Shown: positions 1 to 5,492, counted from the first letter of the stretch. The stretch: DNA of 9,473 nucleotides from Pseudomonadota bacterium (GCA_009781955.1 WQUT01000072.1:1-9473); one strand, 5' to 3'. The notes: generated from the letters alone by a model not told the origin. Program-made: numbers and translations.

Positions 1-83
1 AGTCGTTAGTCGTTGGTCATTGGTCGTTAGTAATATGTAGAAATGATTTATTCTAAACGACCAATGACCAACGACTAACGACT
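1..83. repeat. Heptamer-built palindrome, copy A (contig edge)
   Basis: The left arm (1-30) is a run of near-identical 7-bp units of the type AGTCGTT / GGTCGTT. The right arm (53-83) is its reverse complement with one extra A. They flank a 22-nt AT-rich loop that contains TATGTAG (34-40) and TTCTAA (51-56). The same arms and a closely similar loop recur at 4137-4297, so this is a dispersed family and not a one-off hairpin. The window starts inside or at the edge of this element, so its true left end is unknown. As RNA it would fold into a stem of about 30 bp, but no U-tract follows, so a Rho-independent terminator is not supported. Confidence 0.9.
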
Positions 84-84
84 A

Positions 85-113
85 TTTGCCATTTGGCAAA
101 ATTGTGATACAAT
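85..113 (+). promoter_or_regulatory. Sigma70-like promoter with overlapping palindrome
   Basis: TTGCCA (86-91) and TACAAT (108-113) are separated by 16 bp; each matches the sigma70 consensus at 5 of 6 positions. The -35 box lies inside a perfect inverted repeat, TTTGCCA-TT-TGGCAAA (85-100), which could be an operator for a dimeric repressor. It would drive the gene starting at 137 and perhaps the suf genes behind it. The promoter call comes from sequence match only; the operator is inference. Confidence 0.5.
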
Positions 114-136
114 CCCTGCAAACAAGGGGCGAACGC

Positions 137-676
137 ATGGATTTCAATATCATAATACTCATATGCCTCGGCATCATTGCCGCCGGCATCATCGCGGCGC
201 TTGCCGTGGCAATGGGGATGAATTCAAAAATAAAATTGGTCGCGCGCGCGATCGCCGCGCAAAACGCCGCTATTTCAAAAATGCGCGACGCGCTGCGCGA
301 TCGGGCGGCGACCGGCGCGATTGCCGAAAATGCAGAGATAGTTTATCAGGACCTGGTGCAGAACCTTACGCCCGTGATGGCAGAGCTGGACATAAAGCCC
401 CGCGACACGGCCGAACATTTGCTGTGGCGGACTCTCGGCGGGCTGATAGACGAATACGGCAAAAACCCGTTTGTCCTGGAACAGCTGCGCCGCAGCATAA
501 AGCTGAATTCCGCGATCGCGCGCAATGCGGATTTGTTTCTGGCGCATGCGGACAAGCTGCTGCGCCATTTGTCGGCGGCGGATACGGACGGATTGCTGAC
601 CGCGACATTTACCGACGGACTGCTGGGGCAATCCGTCACATTGCTGACCCAGGCGAAACAGCTGGCGCAATCGTGA
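137..676 (+). CDS. Hypothetical membrane-anchored protein, 179 aa
   Basis: Family not recognised. Residues 4-28 form one hydrophobic segment (about IIILICLGIIAAGIIAALAV), followed by a basic, mostly helical remainder of about 150 residues rich in Ala, Leu and Arg. This suggests an inner-membrane anchor with a cytoplasmic helical domain. The ATG at 137 is chosen because AAGGGG (124-129) lies 7 nt upstream and a promoter sits at 86-113. An in-frame ATG at 86 would overlap that promoter. The stop codon (674-676) lies inside the first unit of the heptamer palindrome that fills the gap to sufB. Its position before sufB is where alphaproteobacteria often carry an Fe-S regulator, but nothing here resembles the Rrf2/IscR family: there is no helix-turn-helix and no cysteine cluster. 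Co-transcription with suf is possible but unproven. Confidence 0.7.
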   Translation: MDFNIIILICLGIIAAGIIAALAVAMGMNSKIKLVARAIAAQNAAISKMRDALRDRAATGAIAENAEIVYQDLVQNLTPVMAELDIKPRDTAEHLLWRTLGGLIDEYGKNPFVLEQLRRSIKLNSAIARNADLFLAHADKLLRHLSAADTDGLLTATFTDGLLGQSVTLLTQAKQLAQS

Positions 677-735
677 AGCGTAAAGCGTGAGGCGTAAGAC
701 GAAATCGCTTCACGCTTCACGCCTCACGCCTTACG
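673..735. repeat. Heptamer-built palindrome of the GCGTGAA type
   Basis: The left arm is a series of 7-bp units: GCGTGAA-like, GCGTAAA, GCGTGAG, GCGTAAG. After a short centre (about 699-706) the right arm runs GCTTCAC, GCTTCAC, GCCTCAC, GCCTTAC. The arms are imperfect reverse complements because individual units differ at one or two positions. The element includes the stop codon of the upstream gene and ends 3 nt before the sufB ATG, so it fills the entire spacer. The unit sequence is unrelated to the GTCGTTA family at 1-83 and 4137-4297, yet the 7-bp period and palindromic layout are the same. Confidence 0.85.
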
Positions 736-738
736 AAA

Positions 739-2172
739 ATGTTAAACGAACAAACCATTATTTCCATCTCTAAAAAACGCGGCGAGCCGGCATGGCTGCT
801 GGATTGGCGGCTGGCTGCATTCGCGGCGTGGCAAAAGATGAAGGAACCCCACTGGGCGAAAATAGATTATGATCCGATTGATTACAATGCGCTGGACTAT
901 TATTCCGAACAGCCGCCGGTTGATAACTCCGACTTAAAGGAAGTTTATGAAAAAATGGGCCTGCCCGCGGAAGAACAGGCGGCCCTGCTCGGCATGGCGA
1001 CGGACGTCGTCATAGACAGCCGCAGCGTGAATACCAGCTATACCGCGGAACTTGCAAGGCTCGGCATAATCTTTTTGCCGTTTTCCGAGGCGGTGGAAAA
1101 GCATCCCGGTTTGGTGAAAAAATATCTTGGCTCTGTCGTGCCGGCGGCGGATAATTTTTTCGCGTGCCTGAACGCCGCGGTGTTTTCGGACGGAACGTTC
1201 GTCTATGTTCCGCCGAATACCAAATGCCCCATAGATCTGGCGTCATACTTCCGAATAGAAACCGCAAAGATAGGCCAGTTTGAACGAACCCTGATTATTG
1301 CGGACGAGGGCAGCGAGTTATCGTATCTAGAGGGTTGCAGCGCGCCGCGCCGCCCAAACCACCAACTGCACAGCGGCGTGGTAGAGGTTGTCGCGATGTC
1401 GGGCGCAATTGTGAAATACGCGACCGTCCAAAACTGGTATGCGGGTATTCCCCCCCACAGGGGGGGTGCCGCGTTTGTATCGCGCGGCGGGGGGGGTATT
1501 GACGCAAAAGAACCCTCCCCGTCATTTGCGCTTCACGCAAACGCCACCCCTCCAAAGGAGGGGAATCAAGGCGGCATTTTTAATTTTGTGACCAAACGCG
1601 GGCGGGTGGATGCGGGCGCGCGGTTGCTCTGGACACAGGTTGAAATAGGATCCGCGAAAACATGGAAATATCCCTCGTCCATTCTGATGGGCGACGGCGC
1701 GCATTCGGATTTTTATTCGCTATCAATCACGCGTGGGGGCCAACAGGCCGATACCGGAACCAAGATGATACACCTCGGAAACAACTCCACATCCAATATA
1801 GTATCCTACGGCGTCGCATTGGAAGAGTCCGCACAAACATTTCGCGCGGCCGTCACATTCGCGCCGAAAACCGCGGGGGCAAAAAACGCCGCAAAGTGCG
1901 ACAGCCGCCTGATCGGCGAACACGCGGCGATCAACACAATGCCGACAATCATTCACGGAAACGGAAATAACGACCAAGTGTGGGAGGCGGCAACCGGCGC
2001 GGTGCCGGCCGACGCCCTGCTCTATCTGGCGCATGCGGGAATTGCGGCGGACGAGGCGACGGCCCTGATAGTTGCCGGCATGGCCGCGCCCGTCCTATCC
2101 CGGCTGCCTATGGAATTTCTGGTGGAATCAAAACAGCTGATTCAAATGGCGCTGGCCGATCAAACAAAATAA
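739..2172 (+). CDS. sufB: SufB, Fe-S cluster assembly scaffold, with a 40-codon in-frame insertion
   Basis: SufB is the scaffold subunit of the cytoplasmic SUF system. In the SufBCD complex it receives persulfide sulfur and builds a nascent Fe-S cluster. Family motifs are present throughout: KKYLG (128-132), NAAVFSDGTFVYVP (145-158), EGCSAP (198-203), YATVQNWY (227-234), GGIFNFVTKRG (278-288), GSAKTWKYPS (304-313), QADTGTKMIH (336-345) and CDSRLIG (387-393). From memory of E. coli SufB, Cys200 corresponds to the sulfur-accepting Cys254, Cys387 to Cys405 and Glu416 to Glu434. Trp415 stands where E. coli has His433. Residues 237-276 (1447-1566) are foreign: homologues have only a few residues between NWY(P/A)G and GGI(Y/F)NFV. 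The N-terminus begins about 38 residues later than E. coli SufB. ATG 739 is the only usable start because the frame is closed at 688-690; it has no Shine-Dalgarno sequence. sufC follows after 11 nt. No sufD, sufS or sufE lies in the window. Confidence 0.96.
   Translation: MLNEQTIISISKKRGEPAWLLDWRLAAFAAWQKMKEPHWAKIDYDPIDYNALDYYSEQPPVDNSDLKEVYEKMGLPAEEQAALLGMATDVVIDSRSVNTSYTAELARLGIIFLPFSEAVEKHPGLVKKYLGSVVPAADNFFACLNAAVFSDGTFVYVPPNTKCPIDLASYFRIETAKIGQFERTLIIADEGSELSYLEGCSAPRRPNHQLHSGVVEVVAMSGAIVKYATVQNWYAGIPPHRGGAAFVSRGGGGIDAKEPSPSFALHANATPPKEGNQGGIFNFVTKRGRVDAGARLLWTQVEIGSAKTWKYPSSILMGDGAHSDFYSLSITRGGQQADTGTKMIHLGNNSTSNIVSYGVALEESAQTFRAAVTFAPKTAGAKNAAKCDSRLIGEHAAINTMPTIIHGNGNNDQVWEAATGAVPADALLYLAHAGIAADEATALIVAGMAAPVLSRLPMEFLVESKQLIQMALADQTK
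1447..1566. repeat. Multi-hairpin palindromic element inserted in frame in sufB
   Basis: The element is 120 bp, exactly 40 codons (237-276). Its ends, 1447-1467 and 1546-1566, are 21-bp inverted repeats of each other (16 of 21 identical), and each is itself a small hairpin (for example CCCCTCC-AAA-GGAGGGG). Just inside lie two further stem-loops: GCCGCG/CGCGGC (1468-1488) and TTTGCG/CGCAAA (1525-1541). The centre pairs G-rich 1489-1496 with C-rich 1513-1520. This nested symmetry is that of a non-autonomous mobile repeat (MITE/REP-like). It encodes no stop in the sufB frame and contributes a Gly/Pro/Ala-rich stretch unlike any SufB segment. No target-site duplication is certain. Confidence 0.85.
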
Positions 2173-2183
2173 AAGAGAATATT

Positions 2184-2978
2184 ATGCTGACAATAAAAAA
2201 TCTTTCCGTTACGCTCGGCGAGAAATCGCTGCTGAAAAACATAAGTTTTGATGTTCCGGCCGGCGCGCGCGTGTTGTTGCGCGGGGCGAATGGTTCGGGC
2301 AAGACGACGCTGGCACAAACCATTGCCGGAAATCCGGAATACAATATTGTAGGGGCGCTTGCCCACCCCGCACAATCTTTGATTGTGCAGGGGCCCGGGG
2401 GAAACGCGCCCGACCAAATGGCGGCTTTCCAGCCGCCCCTACAAAACCCGTCAATAATCTTTGACGGCCGCGATATTACAAATGAACCCGCCGCGACCCG
2501 CGCGCTGCTGGGCCTGTTTCTGGGCGCGCAGAATGTGCCGGAGATTCCGGGGCTGTCCGTCATGTCGTTCCTGCGCCACTCGCTGATCGCGCACCGGCAT
2601 TTCCAGGCGGGCAAAGAATTATCATCCGGCGAATTTTTCCAGAAATTAAAGGTCGCGCGCGAAAGGCTGAATATCCCTGAATCATGGCTGACGCGCTCTG
2701 TCAATGTCGGGTTTTCCGGGGGAGAGCGAAAACGCCTGATGTTTCTGCGCATGATACTGACCCAGCCAAAGTTCGCCATATTGGACGAGCCCGATTCCGG
2801 CGCGGATGCAGAGGCCCAAAAATTATTTGCGGATGTAATAAAGGAAATGAATGTCACACCGGTCACCAGTCACCAGTCACCAGTCACCTTTCTTATAATT
2901 TCACATCAGGAAAAGTTCACGGAATTATTTTCCCCGACCGCAGAGATTGTTTTGAAAAACGGCGAAATTGTGGTATAA
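2184..2978 (+). CDS. sufC: SufC, ABC-type ATPase of Fe-S assembly, with repeat-derived insertions
   Basis: SufC is the ATPase of the SufBCD complex; its dimerisation reshapes SufB so that clusters can form. The 264 residues carry Walker A GANGSGKTT (34-42), the Q-loop LGAQNVPEIPG (113-123, SufC-typical PEIPG), ABC signature GFSGGERKR (176-184), Walker B FAILDEPDSGAD (197-208) and the H-loop His241 in IISHQ. Two segments are absent from homologues: residues about 56-87 (the palindromic element at 2347-2444, between NPEYNI and IIFDGRDIT) and about 6-7 residues around 225-235 encoded by CAGTCAC heptamers. The protein ends at NGEIVV, lacking roughly 20 C-terminal residues usual in SufC. The ATG at 2184 is chosen because it aligns with family N-termini and has AAGAGA 5 nt upstream; longer in-frame starts lie inside sufB. 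It is in an operon with sufB. Confidence 0.95.
   Translation: MLTIKNLSVTLGEKSLLKNISFDVPAGARVLLRGANGSGKTTLAQTIAGNPEYNIVGALAHPAQSLIVQGPGGNAPDQMAAFQPPLQNPSIIFDGRDITNEPAATRALLGLFLGAQNVPEIPGLSVMSFLRHSLIAHRHFQAGKELSSGEFFQKLKVARERLNIPESWLTRSVNVGFSGGERKRLMFLRMILTQPKFAILDEPDSGADAEAQKLFADVIKEMNVTPVTSHQSPVTFLIISHQEKFTELFSPTAEIVLKNGEIVV
2347..2444. repeat. GTAGGGGCGC-type palindromic element inserted in frame in sufC
   Basis: Perfect 11-bp terminal inverted repeats, TTGTAGGGGCG (2347-2357) and CGCCCCTACAA (2434-2444), enclose two strong hairpins: GCACAATC-TTT-GATTGTGC (2370-2388) and GGCGGCT-TTCC-AGCCGCC (2420-2437). The first can be lengthened by CCCC (2366-2369) pairing with GGGG (2390-2393) across one bulged A. 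It spans codons 55-87 of sufC without a stop. The outer GTAGGGGCGC is shared with the intergenic hairpin at 8888-8941, so both probably belong to one repeat family. Confidence 0.85.
2860..2887. repeat. CAGTCAC heptamer repeat inside sufC
   Basis: Three perfect CAGTCAC units (2867-2887) follow one variant unit, CGGTCAC (2860-2866). They encode residues about 226-235 (PVTSHQSPVT) between Walker B and the H-loop. Three heptamers equal seven codons, so gains or losses in threes keep the frame. Homologues run about 6-7 residues shorter here, which fits insertion or expansion of three units. Confidence 0.8.
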
Positions 2979-2979
2979 T
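2952..2979 (+). promoter_or_regulatory. Sigma70-like promoter overlapping the sufC stop codon
   Basis: TTGAAA (2952-2957) and a perfect TATAAT (2974-2979) are 16 bp apart, with a TG one base upstream of the -10 box (TGGTATAAT, extended -10). The -10 box overlaps the sufC stop (2976-2978). It is well placed to transcribe the membrane protein gene at 3102 through a leader of about 115 nt that contains the palindromic element at 3006-3077. Confidence 0.6.
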
Positions 2980-3005
2980 TTGAAATAGCCAAAGCAACCA
3001 AATAT

Positions 3006-3077
3006 GTCATCCCCAGAATTTCCGCAGTGACGCGGAGCTTTTATGGCGAGCGTCATCCAGGAAATATCCGGGGATCC
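3006..3077. repeat. GTCATCCCC-type palindromic element in the leader of the membrane protein gene
   Basis: The outer arms GTCATCCCCAGAATTTCC (3006-3023) and GGAAATATCCGGGGATCC (3060-3077) are imperfect reverse complements. An inner pair, TGACGC (3028-3033) with GCGTCA (3050-3055), nests inside. It occupies most of the 123-nt gap between sufC and the next gene. The type, with CATCCCC...GGGGATCC ends, is distinct from the other repeats in the window and resembles the small dispersed palindromes common in alphaproteobacterial intergenic DNA. No riboswitch core was recognised in it. Confidence 0.65.
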
Positions 3078-3101
3078 AAGCCGCTAAAAAAAGGATTACC
3101 C

Positions 3102-4136
3102 ATGCCAACAAAAACTAAAACCACCATTAAACCAAAACCGGCGAGACCGACGAAATCGCCCGCCGCGGCCGCCAGCCGGCCGGCACATCCATTATCCGCG
3201 TGGCTCTGGCGCGCGCCCGCAAAGTTCGCAATTCTCAGCCTGCTGCTGTTCATTGCCGTGATGGCGGCGCTGACGCTGGTATCGGCATTATTCACGGCCG
3301 GCGCCGAGCAAGTGATAATCATGCCGTTATATGTCCAATACCTGTTCCTGGCCGCGTTCCTGTTCATCCCGATTTTCTCTATTTACAAGCTGGTCAGATG
3401 GACGCCGTCCGGCGCCCTGGACCGGCATAGCTTTGTGGGATTGTCGGTCGTGACCTCGCTATTGTCCGTTCTTTGGCTCGTCCTCGCGTTTTTATTCCTG
3501 CGTTTCGGCCTGGGGGACATACCGCCGCAATTCTTTGTTTACAGGTTGCTCTATATCTCGCCGACATTATTCTTTGCCGCGACATTCGTTGCCCTTCTGG
3601 TCATGCTGTATGTTTTGGGAATATATCTGTCTGCAAAGTTGGTCGCGCAATACTGGCGCGCGCGGGCCATGGGGATTCCGACTTGGAAATTTCTGTGCAG
3701 CTTTCCGTTCGGATGGGGACTGTTGTTCTATCCGCAAATCTTCCTACCGGAAGAAAAGCCGGCGGCCCGTGTTATCTCTGTCCGGCCGAAATGGCTGGCC
3801 TCGCTATTTGACTGGACGGCGGCCAAGACCATTAACGCCCTTTTGCTGATTACTATTCTGCCGCTGGCGGCGCTGGCCGTTCTGATGCCGAGCCTGGGCA
3901 TGCTGTCGCTCGGCGCGGTGAGCATTCCGGTCGTAATATTCTTTGGACTATGGGCAATAATCGGCGCCAAGAAACTGAACGCCGCGATGCCGGGTTGGTT
4001 TTCAAGCCTTACCATCATTCTGAACGTCATAGCAATTGCGGCATACGTATTGGTCAAATCCATGCATCCCGAATTGCTAGAACCAAATTACAATCTGACC
4101 CCGGACCAGATACAGGTGACGGAAGTAGCGGAGTAG
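3102..4136 (+). CDS. Hypothetical polytopic membrane protein, 344 aa
   Basis: Family not recognised. The first 40 residues are a Lys/Pro/Ala-rich, positively charged cytoplasmic tail (PTKTKTTIKPKPARPTKSP). About seven hydrophobic segments follow, at roughly 42-64, 75-97, 112-134, 150-175, 245-262, 268-287 and 300-318. A loop at 176-244 contains WRARAMGIPTWKF and FGWGLLFYPQIF. The C-terminus is short and acidic. No transporter signature, heme ligand or catalytic motif is evident. ATG 3102 is chosen because AAGGA (3091-3095) precedes it by 6 nt; an in-frame ATG at 3027 would read the upstream palindrome as protein. A promoter at 2952-2979 suggests it can be expressed apart from suf. The next gene follows only after a repeat-filled gap. 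Function is unknown. Confidence 0.8.
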   Translation: MPTKTKTTIKPKPARPTKSPAAAASRPAHPLSAWLWRAPAKFAILSLLLFIAVMAALTLVSALFTAGAEQVIIMPLYVQYLFLAAFLFIPIFSIYKLVRWTPSGALDRHSFVGLSVVTSLLSVLWLVLAFLFLRFGLGDIPPQFFVYRLLYISPTLFFAATFVALLVMLYVLGIYLSAKLVAQYWRARAMGIPTWKFLCSFPFGWGLLFYPQIFLPEEKPAARVISVRPKWLASLFDWTAAKTINALLLITILPLAALAVLMPSLGMLSLGAVSIPVVIFFGLWAIIGAKKLNAAMPGWFSSLTIILNVIAIAAYVLVKSMHPELLEPNYNLTPDQIQVTEVAE

Positions 4137-4297
4137 TCAGTGGTCGTTGGTCGTTAGTCGTTGGTATGTAGAATGCTATTTCTAACGACCAGCTACCAAC
4201 GACTAACGACCAACGACTAACGACCAACGACTAACGACCAACGACTAACGACCAACGACTAACGACCAACGACTAACGACCAACGACTAACGACCAA
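4137..4297. repeat. Heptamer palindrome, copy B, with expanded tandem array
   Basis: The left arm (4137-4164) has GGTCGTT/AGTCGTT units. The centre (4165-4183) carries TATGTAGAA and TTTCTAA like the loop of copy A at 31-56. The right arm holds units of the reverse-complement type. From 4197 to 4294 a 14-bp unit, CAACGACTAACGAC (two heptamers), is repeated seven times without a mismatch. The element starts directly after the TAG stop of the membrane protein and ends 3 nt before the next ATG. The perfect copies imply recent expansion or ongoing slippage. There are no spacers between units, so this is not a CRISPR array. Confidence 0.95.
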
Positions 4298-4300
4298 ATA

Positions 4301-5395
4301 ATGAACGGAATTATTGTCTTTTTAGGATTGCTTTTCATCCTATATATCGGGCGGACGATTTTCGTGCCGCTGATTCTGGCGGCGTTCATCTGGTATCTGA
4401 TCAACGCCATCGCCGCGTATTACCGCAAAATTATGCCTTTTAAGAAAACCGCGGAAGAAAAACTTCGCTCTGCGCGGCGCCCGGCTTTGCTGCGCTATGC
4501 CGGGACGGGCGCGTCGCGCGTCGCGACTTATTTTTTTGACGCGCTTGCGATGGTTTTGTCCATCGCCACCTTTGGCGGGCTGATATACGCGTTCGTAACG
4601 CAAATCCGGCCAATGTTCGCCCAGCTTTTGTCGCATATGCCGGAAATCCAGGCGCGCCTGCAAACGCTGGTCGGCTATATCGGCGATTCTTTCGGACTGC
4701 CCGTGTCCGGAAATATCGTCCCGAACTTTGCGCCGATGGCGGCGTCGGTCGGTCTGTCGGCCGCGCAAATAGTAACCACTATCGGCCTGGTCCTGATATA
4801 CATATTGTTCATGTTCATAGAGCAGAGCACTTTCGGCAGAAAGTTCGCCGCCTTGTTCCCGAACCAGCGGCAATTCGGCAAGATGCGCTATATCCTGCGC
4901 AGCATTGACGAGAGCATGAAGAAGTATATGTTTATGAAAACCCTTATGTCCGTCGTGGTGGCGGTCGCCTCTTACCTTTGGCTGCGGTATCTGGGATTGG
5001 AATTCGCGGGCGTATGGGCGTTCATCATATTCATCGCGAACTATATACCGACGATCGGCACGATAATCGCGACCGCTTTGCCGGTGCTGTTCTCGCTCTT
5101 GGTCGCAAGCTCGCTCGCCCTGCCGCTGCTGGTGGCCGCCGGCCTGATAACTTTCCAGATATTATTCGGAAATATAATAGAGCCGCGGCTGACGGGCAAA
5201 ACGCTGAATCTGTCCACCTTAGCGATACTCGTAAACCTGGTGATCTGGGGAATGCTTTGGGGCGTGGTCGGAATGTTTTTCAGCGTGCAGCTATTGGTCG
5301 CGATGTTCATAATCACGGCGCAGTTTGATTCCACACGCTGGATCGCGGTTCTGCTTTCCGCCAACGGCGAAATTCCCGAAAAGGAAGGGGACTGA
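4301..5395 (+). CDS. AI-2E family transporter (PerM/TqsA-like permease)
   Basis: This is a polytopic inner-membrane protein of 364 residues, the usual length for the AI-2E transporter family (Pfam AI-2E_transport). Members include exporters of autoinducer-2 and Na+/H+ or other small-solute antiporters; the substrate cannot be told from sequence. Characteristic features are the N-terminal hydrophobic pair (about 3-37), a segment at 80-100, an amphipathic middle (105-150), and the conserved C-terminal half. That half contains FIANYIPTIGTIIATALPVL (244-263), FGNIIEPRLTGKTLNLS (289-305) and WGMLWGVVGMFFSVQL (316-331), which match the family's N(Y/F)IPxIG, NxxEPRxxG and WGxLWGxxGMxxxxPL patterns. 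The Pro of the last pattern is replaced by Gln330. The ATG abuts the heptamer array and has no Shine-Dalgarno sequence. The gene may be co-transcribed with the membrane protein upstream. Confidence 0.92.
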   Translation: MNGIIVFLGLLFILYIGRTIFVPLILAAFIWYLINAIAAYYRKIMPFKKTAEEKLRSARRPALLRYAGTGASRVATYFFDALAMVLSIATFGGLIYAFVTQIRPMFAQLLSHMPEIQARLQTLVGYIGDSFGLPVSGNIVPNFAPMAASVGLSAAQIVTTIGLVLIYILFMFIEQSTFGRKFAALFPNQRQFGKMRYILRSIDESMKKYMFMKTLMSVVVAVASYLWLRYLGLEFAGVWAFIIFIANYIPTIGTIIATALPVLFSLLVASSLALPLLVAAGLITFQILFGNIIEPRLTGKTLNLSTLAILVNLVIWGMLWGVVGMFFSVQLLVAMFIITAQFDSTRWIAVLLSANGEIPEKEGD

Positions 5396-5397
5396 CG

Positions 5398-5442
5398 GGA
5401 TTTAAGATTTACGGATTTAAGATTTACTGATTTATGATTTTT
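5398..5442. repeat. 15-bp GGATTTAAGATTTAC tandem repeat
   Basis: Two perfect copies of GGATTTAAGATTTAC (5398-5412 and 5413-5427) are followed by a degenerate third (5428-5442). Each copy is one 7-mer and one 8-mer based on GATTTA. It starts 3 nt after the stop codon of the AI-2E transporter gene, like the heptamer repeats elsewhere in the window, but its sequence is unrelated to them and it has no palindromic partner. The remaining spacer to 5492 holds an inverted pair ACTTGA (5446-5451) / TCAAGT (5469-5474) and AAAGGG as a likely ribosome binding site; no convincing promoter was found. Confidence 0.8.
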
Positions 5443-5492
5443 TTGACTTGAGATAACAAATTGTGATTTCAAGTTAATAAAAGGGCAATCTT

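Noticed and set aside
163..690. Second plus-strand frame overlapping the first gene
   Set aside because: It is an Arg/Gly/Ala-rich shadow frame typical of GC-rich coding DNA, with no ribosome binding site and no recognisable domain.
673..735. Rho-independent terminator before sufB
   Set aside because: The stem is imperfect and followed by ACGAAAATG, not a T-run.
739..2172. Assignment as SufD instead of SufB
   Set aside because: EGCSAP, KKYLG, NFVTKRG and QADTGTKMIH are SufB features and the full length aligns with SufB.
1980..2183. Longer SufC start inside sufB
   Set aside because: The added 68 residues are an out-of-frame reading of sufB with no similarity to SufC; ATG 2184 aligns with the family.
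2979..3101. Riboswitch in the leader of the membrane protein gene
   Set aside because: The structure is explained by a dispersed-type palindrome and no known aptamer core was recognised.
4197..4294. CRISPR-like direct repeats
   Set aside because: The 14-bp units are contiguous with no spacers, and they belong to a heptamer palindrome.
4340..4873. Minus-strand reading frame of 177 codons within the AI-2E transporter gene
   Set aside because: It is antisense to a well-supported gene and has a shadow-like composition.
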